Origin: an uncultured Flavobacteriales bacterium
GTDB lineage: Bacteria > Bacteroidota > Bacteroidia > Flavobacteriales_D > Parvicellaceae
Direction of reading: 5' to 3'
NCBI GenBank assembly: GCA_913042175.1
Contig: CAJWIX010000003.1
Coordinates: 1-60,107 of the forward strand
Length of the DNA: 60,107 nt
Both the position numbers and the translations under genes were made by a program. Every line of letters starts with the position of its first letter. The stretch's first letter is position 1. Below are positions 16,495-25,966 of this stretch, one piece after another. Below the pieces are notes generated by a model that saw only the letters and a program-made list of their open reading frames with translations, made no database searches and was not told the DNA's origin.

Positions 16495-17619
16495 ATGGAA
16501 AAAGCAGTTATTGTTGGTTTAATAAATCAAAGCCAAGACGTAAATCAAACTAAAGAATACTTAGATGAATTGGCCTTTTTAGCTTTAACGTCTGGGGCTA
16601 ATGTTATTGAAAGATTCACTCAACGATTAAAACAGCCACTTCCAAATACTTTTATTGGTAAAGGAAAACTTAATGAGATTAAAGATTTTGTTAAGGATCA
16701 TCATATTGACTTAGTTATTTTTGACGATGACCTTTCGGCTACACAACTTCGAAATATTGAGAAAATGTTGGCCTGTAAGATTCTGGATAGGAGTAATTTA
16801 ATATTAGATATTTTTGCCAGTAGGGCAAGGACAGCTCATGCTAAGACTCAAGTTGAACTTGCACAATATCAGTATTTACTCCCAAGACTTACTAGGATGT
16901 GGACACACTTAGAGAGACAAAAAGGAGGTATTGGGATGAGAGGTCCTGGTGAAACACAAATAGAGACAGATAGAAGAATTATTAATCAGAAGATTAGTCA
17001 ACTAAAAGATAAATTAGAAAAAATTGACAAACAAAAATTCATCCAAAGGAAAAATAGGGGAAATGCGATTAGGGTTTCTTTAGTCGGGTATACCAATGTG
17101 GGTAAATCTACGATCATGAACCTACTCAGTAAGTCTGATGTTTTTGCTGAAAATAAGCTCTTTGCCACCTTAGATACAACAGTTAGAAAAGTAGTTATTG
17201 AACAAGTTCCTTTTTTATTAACTGATACCGTTGGTTTTATAAGAAAGTTACCTCATCAACTTATAGAGTCATTTAAATCAACCTTGGATGAGGTTAGAGA
17301 ATCAGATGTCCTTATACACGTTGTTGATGCTTCTCACGAGTTTTATCAAGATCAAGTTGATTCAGTGAATGAAACATTAAATGAGCTCCTAAATGAGCCT
17401 AAGCCAGTCATTTTTTGTTTTAATAAAATGGATAAATTAAGTAGTCAAAATTATGATGCTATTGTCAATGAAAATAGGAAGTTAGAGCAGGAATTTGTAT
17501 TTATTTCTGCTGTAAAAAAGACAAACATTGACAATTTTAAACAAAAGATATTTGAATTAGTTAAAGATCTACATTACACTAGATTTCCATTCAATAAAAC
17601 TGCAATTAAATACATATAA
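16495..17619 (+). CDS. hflX: GTPase HflX
   Basis: A 374-aa ribosome-associated GTPase. The HflX N-terminal domain (1-175) includes NTFIGKGKLNEI and DDDLSATQLRN, followed by the linker GGIGMRGPGETQIETDRR. The G domain has G1 GYTNVGKST (about 198), G3 DTVGF and G4 NKMD. HflX splits or rescues stalled 70S ribosomes under stress in other bacteria. The length is near the short end of the family (no long C-terminal extension). The preceding membrane-protein stop is 3 nt upstream. Confidence 0.95.
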   Translation: MEKAVIVGLINQSQDVNQTKEYLDELAFLALTSGANVIERFTQRLKQPLPNTFIGKGKLNEIKDFVKDHHIDLVIFDDDLSATQLRNIEKMLACKILDRSNLILDIFASRARTAHAKTQVELAQYQYLLPRLTRMWTHLERQKGGIGMRGPGETQIETDRRIINQKISQLKDKLEKIDKQKFIQRKNRGNAIRVSLVGYTNVGKSTIMNLLSKSDVFAENKLFATLDTTVRKVVIEQVPFLLTDTVGFIRKLPHQLIESFKSTLDEVRESDVLIHVVDASHEFYQDQVDSVNETLNELLNEPKPVIFCFNKMDKLSSQNYDAIVNENRKLEQEFVFISAVKKTNIDNFKQKIFELVKDLHYTRFPFNKTAIKYI

Positions 17620-17656
17620 GGACTGAATTTTATATTTTTACATAATTCCAAAAAAC

Positions 17657-18616
17657 ATGGGCAAAAAATTAATAATAGGTTCTTCTGGTCAAATTGGCAC
17701 GGAGTTGATTTTAGCACTGGCTAAGATTTACGGGGAAGATCAAATTATTGCTACAGATATTAACCCTAAAGCTAAGGATGAAATAGATGGTATTCTTTTT
17801 CACCAGATGGATGTGCTTGATGTTGACCACTTAGAATCTGTTGTTAAAGAGAATCAAGTTTCAGAAATTTATTTATTGGCCGCTTTATTGTCTGCAGTTT
17901 CAGAGCAGAAAATAAGGTCTGCATGGGATTTAAACATGAATGGGCTTTTTAATGTTTTAGAATTAGCAAGAAGAGGGGTAATAGAAAGAGTTTTTTGGCC
18001 TAGCTCTATTGCTGTTTTTGGACCATCAAGTCCTAAAAAAAACACTCCCCAAAATGCAATTTTAGAACCTACTACAGTGTATGGAATTAGTAAGTGTGCA
18101 GGAGAGCGTTGGTGCGATTATTATTTTAAAAAATTTGGTGTAGATGTTAGAAGTATAAGATATCCGGGTATAATTAGTTATAAAAGCAAGCCTGGAGGAG
18201 GTACAACTGATTATGCAGTAGAAATTTTTCATGAAGCCTTGGCTAACAGTAAGTATACTTGTTTCATTGATCAAGATATTTATCTACCTATGATGTATAT
18301 GGATGATGCGATAAGAGCAACAATTGAACTCATGTCAGTAGACAAAGGGATGTTACCTGCTTTCAAAAGTTATAATGTTTCTGCAGAAAGCTTTAGCCCA
18401 TCTGAAATTGCAAAAGAAATCACGCAATTTATACCAGATTTTAAAATCACCTATTCACCAGATTTTAGAAATGATATTGCTTTATCTTGGCCTTCTTCTA
18501 TCAATGATGATGAAGCTAGACAAGATTGGGGTTGGCAAGAGCAATATGATATTAAAAAAATGACAGAAAAAATGATATCGGGTATCAATAGTAATTTAAA
18601 TGTAATATCATCTTGA
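17657..18616 (+). CDS. L-threonine 3-dehydrogenase, SDR type
   Basis: A 319-aa NAD-dependent extended SDR. The dinucleotide motif is GSSGQIGTEL (about 8-17), the catalytic tyrosine-lysine pair is YGISK (about 142-146), preceded by SSIAVFGPSSPKKNTP, and the substrate region PGIISYKSKPGGGTTDYAV matches the GalE-like threonine dehydrogenases first described in Flavobacterium and Cupriavidus. The reaction is L-threonine to 2-amino-3-ketobutyrate. No 2-amino-3-ketobutyrate CoA ligase is linked here. The TGA stop overlaps the ATG of the next gene by one base (TGATG). A sugar epimerase is the less likely alternative. Confidence 0.85.
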   Translation: MGKKLIIGSSGQIGTELILALAKIYGEDQIIATDINPKAKDEIDGILFHQMDVLDVDHLESVVKENQVSEIYLLAALLSAVSEQKIRSAWDLNMNGLFNVLELARRGVIERVFWPSSIAVFGPSSPKKNTPQNAILEPTTVYGISKCAGERWCDYYFKKFGVDVRSIRYPGIISYKSKPGGGTTDYAVEIFHEALANSKYTCFIDQDIYLPMMYMDDAIRATIELMSVDKGMLPAFKSYNVSAESFSPSEIAKEITQFIPDFKITYSPDFRNDIALSWPSSINDDEARQDWGWQEQYDIKKMTEKMISGINSNLNVISS

Positions 18617-19488
18617 TGCTTTTTCAATTAAGAATTACTTCAATTTTTCTTTTGATTTGTGTTCATTTTTTTGCTCAAACAAGTCAAGATACTATTAATC
18701 AAACTGTTAATGGTAAGAGGCATGGTTACTGGATAATAAATGGGGATATGATTAAGAACAAAGATTATGTTCCAGTAGCTAAAGTGGAGGAAGGTATGTT
18801 TAACTATGGAAGAAGAGAAGGAATTTGGAAAAAATATTATCCTTCTGGGAAGATCAAAAGTGAAATTAAATACGTTAAAGGAAGTCCAAAAGGTAGATTT
18901 ATTACTTATTATGAAAATGGTCAAATTGAGGAGAAAGGGAGTTGGAGCGCAAAGGTTTACAATGGTAAGTTTATTAGATACTATGAAAATGGAGAAATAG
19001 CTCAGGTCAAGTCATTCAATGAGAAAGGTAAAACAGATGGTGAAGTTATTTACTACTATCCTAATGGGAAAGAAGAATTGGTTTTTGAAACAACAAATGG
19101 ACTGGGTAGAGGGAAAGCCACAAGATATTGGCCCAATGGAGATATAAAAGAAAAAATTACTTTTAATGAAAAGGGAGAGTCTACCACTTCAGGATCTATT
19201 CCAAGAGTTAATCCTCCAGTGAAGAATGCAAGAGCCATCATTGAAAAGAAAGAATCTGTCATTGCACAAGGAGAATTGAATATTGGTCCATTACCCTCTG
19301 CTAAGGGGAAGTTTTTAAATGATGGTTATCATAAAACTTATAATGACAATAAAGATATTTTAATGGATGGTGAGTTTCAAGATGGTAAATTATGGACAGG
19401 GAAGCACTACATCTATGACGAAAATGGATTGTTAGAGCGAATAGATGTCTATAAAGAAGGGAAATTTGAAGGCAATGGCGTGCTATAG
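18616..19488 (+). CDS. Secreted MORN_2 (YwqK-like) repeat protein
   Basis: A 290-aa protein with signal peptide (about 1-20, ending VHFFAQ) and some eight MORN_2-type units such as GIWKKYYPSGKIKSEIKYVKG, GRFITYYENGQIEEKGSW and GEVIYYYPNGKEELVF. The ORF track begins at the TTG at 18613; the ATG at 18616, overlapping the preceding stop, is the better start. Function is unknown; such ribbons usually mediate contacts at the envelope. The stop codon abuts that of the convergent acyltransferase gene with no spacer. Confidence 0.78.
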   Translation: MLFQLRITSIFLLICVHFFAQTSQDTINQTVNGKRHGYWIINGDMIKNKDYVPVAKVEEGMFNYGRREGIWKKYYPSGKIKSEIKYVKGSPKGRFITYYENGQIEEKGSWSAKVYNGKFIRYYENGEIAQVKSFNEKGKTDGEVIYYYPNGKEELVFETTNGLGRGKATRYWPNGDIKEKITFNEKGESTTSGSIPRVNPPVKNARAIIEKKESVIAQGELNIGPLPSAKGKFLNDGYHKTYNDNKDILMDGEFQDGKLWTGKHYIYDENGLLERIDVYKEGKFEGNGVL

Positions 19489-20811
19489 CTATTTTATCTT
19501 AGCGTAATAATCAAGATATTTCTCCCTTAATGATAAGATGGATTTATAATTCAACTTGTAATTCCATAAGCCTCTAACTTTAATAAAGTAAATCCAATAT
19601 TTATAATTAAAAGCAGCAATTAGGGGAAGTGTTATGAAAAATAATATTCCGTATTTCCAGCCAAAAAATTGTGAAAATATAATGGTGATAATAAACCAAT
19701 ATAAATAGAAAAATAATGATCCTAATGCCATTTTTAATGAGCTATGGAAGTGTTTATCTTTTACCTTACTGTTTACAAACCACACAGGAGTTTTGTAGGG
19801 CAAATAATTAGTTGTTAGTCCAATAATATGAAAAGGAGAAAGCAAGGTTAAAAGTAAACTATATATAAAGAGTGAGAGTAGTGAATTTGGTTTTTGATGA
19901 AGTAAATAAGGTCTTAGCTTGAACTTTTTCATGGTAATTTTAAGTTCACTCATAAAAGAAATAACTTCTTCATATAGAGATGTGTTTGTCTTTTTAAGGT
20001 TTTCCATTTTATCCAGTCTTTCTTTTCTTAATTGAAACTTTAAACTGACTTTTTTGCTATTTGTCTCAAGCGGAACTCGATGAAGTAAGTAATATAATTC
20101 ATCATAATTTTCATCATCTCTAATATTGATTATAAGGCTATCTAAGGTCTTGTATATTCTTTCCGATAAATTATTTATCGTCTCGGATGGGTTTTTTTTA
20201 TGATTTTCGTAGTATTCAGATACATCAATAGGTTTCCCTGCATTGAGATATAAACTACCGTTCATTTTAAAATGATTTTCATAATCTAATCCGAGAACAA
20301 CAATTTTCACATCTATATCGTAATTGTATTTTTCCGCAGCCCCCAAAGCAATTCTAGACACCCCTTTTTTTAGTGGTCTTAATGATTTTTTATAGTTATG
20401 GTTGCCCTCTGGAAAAATGATTACATTTCCTTTGTTTTTTAAAATGTCAAAACAAGTGTCGAATGTTTTTTGATTCATTTTTATTGTGTCTACCCCATCT
20501 CTTTGTCTATAAATAGGTAGCATATAAATCATGGATAATATTTTAGCAACCATAGGTTTTTTAAATATATCCGCCCTTGCTAAAAAATGAGTAGGCTCTT
20601 TGGTTCTTCCTGCAATAACAATCGGATCAAGAAATGCGTTTTGATGATTTACAGCATATAAAATTCCAGTATTTGAAGGAATATTTTCTTTTCCATCATA
20701 TTGGTGGTTTTTAAAATAACCTCTAATCCCAGAAATAACTATAGCATAACCAATTCTGTATAGAAAATACCAAGGTTTGAACCAGTAACCAATCCAGAAT
20801 TGTTTCATCAT
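19489..20811 (-). CDS. Lysophospholipid acyltransferase (PlsC domain)
   Basis: A 440-aa membrane-bound acyltransferase. The PlsC catalytic motif is VNHQNAFLDP (HX4D, about residues 55-64) and the substrate motif is FPEGNHNYKKSLRPLKKGVS (about 133-152). The C-terminal 170 residues add a charged linker and about four hydrophobic helices, a longer architecture than the 250-aa canonical PlsC and known in Bacteroidota. It probably acylates 1-acyl-glycerol-3-phosphate or a related lipid. The ATG overlaps the pheT stop by 4 nt, so it is coupled to pheT. Confidence 0.85.
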   Translation of the reverse strand: MMKQFWIGYWFKPWYFLYRIGYAIVISGIRGYFKNHQYDGKENIPSNTGILYAVNHQNAFLDPIVIAGRTKEPTHFLARADIFKKPMVAKILSMIYMLPIYRQRDGVDTIKMNQKTFDTCFDILKNKGNVIIFPEGNHNYKKSLRPLKKGVSRIALGAAEKYNYDIDVKIVVLGLDYENHFKMNGSLYLNAGKPIDVSEYYENHKKNPSETINNLSERIYKTLDSLIINIRDDENYDELYYLLHRVPLETNSKKVSLKFQLRKERLDKMENLKKTNTSLYEEVISFMSELKITMKKFKLRPYLLHQKPNSLLSLFIYSLLLTLLSPFHIIGLTTNYLPYKTPVWFVNSKVKDKHFHSSLKMALGSLFFYLYWFIITIIFSQFFGWKYGILFFITLPLIAAFNYKYWIYFIKVRGLWNYKLNYKSILSLREKYLDYYAKIK

Positions 20812-23258
20812 CTCAATTTACCGTTTGTTTTTTTAAGTATGTTTTCTTGTATACGATTCATTAACTGATCTACTTCTTTATCTTTTAATGTCCGTTCTGG
20901 ATGTAAAAATTGAAATCTAAGCCCGTAGGCTTTTTGGTCTTTTAATTGTTTTTTATCTCGATATATATCAAAAAGAGTGATGTTTTTTAGGAGCTGATTT
21001 TTAATTTCACCAACCGATGTTAAAATGTCATTTAATGAAACGTTTTCATCAATTTGAATTGAAAGGTCTCTGTATACCTTTTGAAATTTATTAACAGGAG
21101 TAAATTTAACCTTATTTTTAAGGTGCAGGTCAAAAATTTCTTTCCAGTAAATCTCTGCTATGTAACAAGTGTCTTTAATGCCTATTTTATCACATAAATC
21201 ATTATTGATAATTCCACATTTAGCCATTTTATTTTTTCCAGAAGTATAGATTACTCCGCCACTAAAGACATTATTATTTTCTTCAAATATTTCTTCCTTG
21301 TACTTTATACCTAACATGCCAAATATATTTTCCATAAATCCTTTTAGTTGGAAAAATGATGTGGGTTGTTTGGCATTGAACCAATGTTCTTCATTTTGAA
21401 GCCCTTTTAGCGCAATTGTAAGTTGCTTTTCCTCATGGTGTTTATTGTCAATTTGCGTGTATGTCTTACCCCACTCAAAGACTTGAATGTTGGATTCGCC
21501 ATGATCTTGATTATATTTTATGACTTCTAATAGGTTAAAAACAAGTGACTGCCTTAAGACTGCAGTGTCACTACTTAATGGATTTAATACTTTAACATAT
21601 TGACTTTCCATGAAGGAAGTATCATTCAAAATATTACTGTAGCCAGCATTAGTCAATGAATTATTCATTATTTCATTAAATCCGCGAGCGGCCAAATAAT
21701 TACTTATTTTTTGTTCTACAGTAGTGGTGTTTTTAATAGGTGTGAACGAAGGGGTACTATTTATTTTTTTTGGCGTAATTACATTGTTGTAACCATAAAT
21801 TCTCAATATTTCTTCTGCAACATCTGACTCTCTTGTTACGTCAACCCTATAGCTGGGTATGGTAAGCATGTATAAATTATGGTCTGATTTTTCTGCTGAT
21901 ATTTCTAGATATTTTAAAATATCCAACATGTCATCATTAGATGCGTTAATCCCACATAAATTTCTAATTGATTCAAAATTCACTTCACATTTATGGAAAT
22001 TTCCTGCATTTTTATTGGGATTAACATCAATAATTTCTGAACCAATTTCACCACCAGCTAAATCTTGCATAAGAGAAGCTGCTTTCAATAAAGCTGGAAT
22101 AACCATTTCCGGGTCTACCCCTCTTTCATATCTAAAAGAAGCATCAGTATTTAATCCGTGTCTTTTAGCTGTTTTTCTGATATTAACGGGGTTGAATAGC
22201 GCACTTTCAATAAAAATATGCTTTGTTTTTTCATTCACTCCTGAATCTTTCCCCCCAAAAACACCGGCAATACACATTTCATCATTATCGTTACAAATCA
22301 TTAAATCATTTTGATCTAATGTTCTTTCAGTTTCATCGAGTGTTATGAATCGAGTTTTATGCTTTGGACAACGCACTTTTATACGCTGATTTGTTATTTT
22401 ATCTAAATCAAAAGCATGTAGAGGTTGGCCAAGATCATGAAGAACAAGATTGGTTATATCAACTATGTTATTGATGCTTTTAACTCCAATAGATTCCAAT
22501 TTTAATTTAACCCATGATGGACTTTCTTTTACAGTCACATTTTTAATGATAATTCCAGTATACCTAGTGCATTTTTGGGGTTCTAGAATTTCAACACTAA
22601 ACGATGTTTTTTCTTTTGGCTTTATTTCAATATTGTCATCAATAGGTTTAAGAGATTGTTTGGGGTTAATTTTTTGTTGAAATTTCAATGCAGCTAATAG
22701 ATCTCTAGCAACTCCGTAATGTGACATGGCATCTGCCCTGTTTGGGGTTAATCCAATTTCATATATGGTATCAGAACTAACATTATATAGCGTTGATGCA
22801 GCTTCTCCAACTACAGTTTTCTCAGGTAAAACGACAATACCATCATGGTTACTACTTAGACCAATTTCGTCTTCAGCACATATCATTCCATGTGATTCAA
22901 CTCCTCTGATTTTAGCTTTCTTAATTTTTAATGGTTCATTTTCAATGGGAAATATTGTTGTCCCAGGAGTAGCAACAAGTACTTTTTGATTTAGCGCAAC
23001 ATTTGGTGCTCCACAGATAATTTGTTGCCAGTTCTCTTCACCAATATCAACATGAGTTATTTTTAGTCTATCTGCATTTGGGTGTTGTTCTACTTTTTTT
23101 ATTTCACCAACAATTATTCCATTTAGCCCCCCCTTAATGCTTTCATACATTTCACTTTTCTCCACTTCTAACCCTATATCAGTAAGTAATTCACTGGTCT
23201 CTTCAGGATTTAAATTGAAATCCACTATTTCTTTAATCCAGTTATATGAAATTTTCAT
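20808..23258 (-). CDS. pheT: Phenylalanine-tRNA ligase beta subunit
   Basis: The ORF track opens at 23318, but the family N-terminus MKISYNWIKEIVDF starts at the ATG at 23258, giving 816 aa, the normal length. Domains in order: the EMAP-like tRNA-binding domain (about 39-150), B3/4 (about 210-380), B5 (about 400-475), the class II synthetase-like core and a C-terminal anticodon-binding FDX-ACB domain (about 720-816; KFQKVYRDLSIQID). It pairs with PheS, encoded 18 kb away on the other strand, to make the alpha2beta2 enzyme. The gene faces tRNA-Phe across 149 bp. Confidence 0.95.
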   Translation of the reverse strand: MKISYNWIKEIVDFNLNPEETSELLTDIGLEVEKSEMYESIKGGLNGIIVGEIKKVEQHPNADRLKITHVDIGEENWQQIICGAPNVALNQKVLVATPGTTIFPIENEPLKIKKAKIRGVESHGMICAEDEIGLSSNHDGIVVLPEKTVVGEAASTLYNVSSDTIYEIGLTPNRADAMSHYGVARDLLAALKFQQKINPKQSLKPIDDNIEIKPKEKTSFSVEILEPQKCTRYTGIIIKNVTVKESPSWVKLKLESIGVKSINNIVDITNLVLHDLGQPLHAFDLDKITNQRIKVRCPKHKTRFITLDETERTLDQNDLMICNDNDEMCIAGVFGGKDSGVNEKTKHIFIESALFNPVNIRKTAKRHGLNTDASFRYERGVDPEMVIPALLKAASLMQDLAGGEIGSEIIDVNPNKNAGNFHKCEVNFESIRNLCGINASNDDMLDILKYLEISAEKSDHNLYMLTIPSYRVDVTRESDVAEEILRIYGYNNVITPKKINSTPSFTPIKNTTTVEQKISNYLAARGFNEIMNNSLTNAGYSNILNDTSFMESQYVKVLNPLSSDTAVLRQSLVFNLLEVIKYNQDHGESNIQVFEWGKTYTQIDNKHHEEKQLTIALKGLQNEEHWFNAKQPTSFFQLKGFMENIFGMLGIKYKEEIFEENNNVFSGGVIYTSGKNKMAKCGIINNDLCDKIGIKDTCYIAEIYWKEIFDLHLKNKVKFTPVNKFQKVYRDLSIQIDENVSLNDILTSVGEIKNQLLKNITLFDIYRDKKQLKDQKAYGLRFQFLHPERTLKDKEVDQLMNRIQENILKKTNGKLR

Positions 23259-23364
23259 TAAAAATCTTGTTTTAAAAACGGTAAAAATAAGTGCTTTTCT
23301 CGGATAATAAACATCCAAGTTAAAATTCCTTAAAGGCAGACATAAACTTATAATTAAAAATATA

Positions 23365-23393
23365 TTGAGGCAACTAAAATTTTTATACTTTTG
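23365..23393 (+). promoter_or_regulatory. Complete promoter of tRNA-Phe
   Basis: TTG (23365-23367), 18 nt and TACTTTTG (23386-23393) match both consensus boxes. The -7 box ends 14 nt before the mature tRNA 5' end. It is one of the two best promoters in the window. Confidence 0.7.
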
Positions 23394-23407
23394 ACCCTCC
23401 TTAAGTT

Positions 23408-23480
<73 letters not shown>

Positions 23481-23485
23481 CTTTT

Positions 23486-23516
23486 AAAAGCCCTCAAATT
23501 TGAGGGCTTTTTTTTT
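23486..23516 (+). terminator. Intrinsic terminator of tRNA-Phe
   Basis: AAAAGCCCTCAAA/TTTGAGGGCTTTT is a perfect 13-bp inverted repeat followed by a T run, 5 nt after the tRNA 3' end. It isolates the tRNA from the histidine kinase gene. Confidence 0.92.
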
Positions 23517-23544
23517 CATACTTATAAATTACCACTAACTTTAC

Positions 23545-24462
23545 ATGGTCTTGAAAAGAAGTCTTAAAAATAACCGGACCTTAATCATTTTCTATTTTTT
23601 AATTGCCTATGTAATCTTGCAGTTCTTGTGGTGGGGATTTCATATTATAGATTTATCAGAACAAATTGGAGCAAATGATGGAGATTTAAGAAATACGATA
23701 AGTATGATTGTTGGCGAAGCTGCCGTTTTTTTTCTTATCATATTTATTGGTGCTTTCTACGTTATACGATCCTACTTTAAAGAAATGGATTTGGCCAAAA
23801 AAGAGAAAAACTTTGCATTATCAGTCACCCATGAATTAAAAACTCCAATTGCTTCATCAAAGTTATTTGCTCAAACTCTCTTGGAACGAGAGGACTTAAA
23901 TGTAGAACAACAAAAAGAGAGTTTAAGTAAAATCATAGATGAACAAAACAGGTTAAATGATTTAGTTGAAAAAATACTATTGGCTAGTTCAATCAATGAT
24001 GAAGCTCTAACACTTTCAAAATCTCCAGTTCCACTAAAAAAACTATTGGATAATATCATAGCACAACACGCAAAATCACATCAATTTATTAACGATATTG
24101 GAGAAGAAATTGTCATTAGTGGGGATGAATTTTATCTTATCTCGCTATTTCAAAACTTAATTGAGAATGCCAAAAAATATTCTGAAAAATTATCATCTAT
24201 CACATTTACAAGTAAAAAAATAAATGAAAATGTAATTATTAGCATTGCTGATGAAGGCATAGGAATTAAAGATGAATTTAAACAAAAAATTTACGAACGA
24301 TTTTTTAGAATTGGAGATGAAGAAACACGATCCACAAAAGGGACAGGATTGGGTCTTTTTTTAGTAAAAGAAATTGTGAAATTACATGGTGCTCAAATAT
24401 CATGTAAAGATAATTTACCTAAGGGAACAATTTTCGACATAAGATTTAATTTAATAACATGA
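23545..24462 (+). CDS. Sensor histidine kinase
   Basis: A 305-aa membrane kinase with two helices (about 15-32 and 54-75) and a short periplasmic loop of about 20 residues, so it has almost no extracellular sensor. HisKA has the phospho-acceptor H96 in SVTHELKTP; the ATPase domain has the N box (LFQNLIENAKKYS), G1 (DEGIGI), F box (YERFFRIGD) and G2 (GTGLGLFLVKEI). No response regulator gene lies in the window. The ATGA stop/start overlap couples it to gpmI. A TAACTTTA element (one mismatch) ends 1 nt before the ATG. Confidence 0.9.
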   Translation: MVLKRSLKNNRTLIIFYFLIAYVILQFLWWGFHIIDLSEQIGANDGDLRNTISMIVGEAAVFFLIIFIGAFYVIRSYFKEMDLAKKEKNFALSVTHELKTPIASSKLFAQTLLEREDLNVEQQKESLSKIIDEQNRLNDLVEKILLASSINDEALTLSKSPVPLKKLLDNIIAQHAKSHQFINDIGEEIVISGDEFYLISLFQNLIENAKKYSEKLSSITFTSKKINENVIISIADEGIGIKDEFKQKIYERFFRIGDEETRSTKGTGLGLFLVKEIVKLHGAQISCKDNLPKGTIFDIRFNLIT

Positions 24463-25964
24463 ATAAAAAAACAGCACTGATTATTTTGGATGGTTGGGGT
24501 ATTGGTAATCAGGATGAATCTGATGGAGTATACTTGGCTAAAACTCCTTTTTTTGACAGTATAATTGCTGATTATCCTAATGCAACATTAAAAACATATG
24601 GAGAACATGTAGGATTACCAAATGGTCAAATGGGTAATTCAGAAGTTGGACATTTAAATATTGGTGCAGGAAGAATTATATACCAAGATTTGCTTAAGAT
24701 TGATAGAGCTATAGAAGACAGCAGTTTTCATCAACATCCTGTAATTAAAGAGGCTATTGATTATGCTTTAAATAATAAAAAACCAATTCATTTGATGGGT
24801 TTAGTTTCTGAAGGAGGAGTTCACTCTTCTTTAGCGCATTTATTGGCTCTTTGCACTATTCTTAAAAACCACCCTGCCTTAAAAGTATATATTCATGGAT
24901 TTAGTGATGGCAGAGATTGCAGTCCTGTTTCAGGGGCTAAGTTTTTTGAGCAACTAATGCATTTTATAGAAGGCTCCAATATTAAGTTAGCTACTTTAAT
25001 TGGACGTTATTATGCTATGGATAGAGATCAACGGTGGGAAAGAATAAAAAAGGCCTATGATTTATTGGTTGAAAATAAAGGAGAACAATTTGAAAATGTT
25101 GAGAATGCATTTAAGGATAACTATAGTAATGATGTTACGGATGAATTTTTACCTCCTATTTCATTTGGCCATGACAGTAATATTAAAGAGGATGATGTCG
25201 TAATTTGTTTCAATTTTAGAACAGATAGATGCAGACAGATAACGACAGCCTTAACTCAAGAAAATAAGGGTGATTTTAACATGAAGAAGTTAAGGTTAAA
25301 GTATCTCACTATGACCAATTATGATAAAAACTTTAGAAACATAGATGTGGTTTATGATAAAAAAAATATTTCTAATACTCTTGGTGAAGTAATTAGTAAC
25401 CATCATGCCACTCAATTAAGAATTGCAGAAACAGAAAAATATCCTCATGTCACCTATTTTTTTAGTGGAGGAAGAGAAAAAGAATTTTCGGGGGAACATC
25501 GTATAATGGCAGATTCTCCTAAGGTGGCTACTTATGATTTAAAACCCGAGATGAGTGCATTTGAAATTACTGAAAAAGCCATGAATTTCATTACTGAAAA
25601 AGAACCAAATTTTATATGTTTAAATTATGCAAATCCTGACATGGTTGGCCATACAGGAATTAGTTCAGCTATCATTAAAGCTTGCGAAACAGTTGATCAA
25701 TGCCTAATGAATTTAGTTTCTTTTTTAAAAGAAAAAAATTACGCATCACTTATAATTGCTGACCATGGTAATGCGGATAAAATGTTTAATAAAGATGGTT
25801 CTCAACATACAGCTCATACGGTAAATCCTGTTCCTGTTAGTTTAGTTAGCAACGAAAAGTTTAGTTTAAAAAATGGAGTCTTAGCAGATATTGCTCCAAC
25901 AATTTTAGATTTATTGGATATGGAAAAGCCTGAGGAAATGACAGGTAATTCACTTATTAGATAA
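24459..25964 (+). CDS. gpmI: Phosphoglycerate mutase, cofactor-independent
   Basis: A 501-aa enzyme of the alkaline phosphatase superfamily that interconverts 3- and 2-phosphoglycerate in glycolysis using two metal ions, usually manganese. Key sites are the N-terminal metal motif IILDGWGIG, the phosphoserine nucleophile S61 in GNSEVGHLNIG, GLVSEGGVHSS, FSDGRDCSP and the C-terminal IADHGNAD metal ligands. The length is normal for the family. The start overlaps the histidine-kinase stop by 4 nt, an unexpected coupling of a signalling gene with a core glycolytic gene. Confidence 0.95.
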   Translation: MNKKTALIILDGWGIGNQDESDGVYLAKTPFFDSIIADYPNATLKTYGEHVGLPNGQMGNSEVGHLNIGAGRIIYQDLLKIDRAIEDSSFHQHPVIKEAIDYALNNKKPIHLMGLVSEGGVHSSLAHLLALCTILKNHPALKVYIHGFSDGRDCSPVSGAKFFEQLMHFIEGSNIKLATLIGRYYAMDRDQRWERIKKAYDLLVENKGEQFENVENAFKDNYSNDVTDEFLPPISFGHDSNIKEDDVVICFNFRTDRCRQITTALTQENKGDFNMKKLRLKYLTMTNYDKNFRNIDVVYDKKNISNTLGEVISNHHATQLRIAETEKYPHVTYFFSGGREKEFSGEHRIMADSPKVATYDLKPEMSAFEITEKAMNFITEKEPNFICLNYANPDMVGHTGISSAIIKACETVDQCLMNLVSFLKEKNYASLIIADHGNADKMFNKDGSQHTAHTVNPVPVSLVSNEKFSLKNGVLADIAPTILDLLDMEKPEEMTGNSLIR

Positions 25965-25966
25965 TC

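Noticed and set aside
15617-19488. YwqK-type MORN proteins as antitoxins of a toxin-antitoxin system
   Set aside because: No adjacent toxin gene exists and both have signal peptides, so the database label does not fit.
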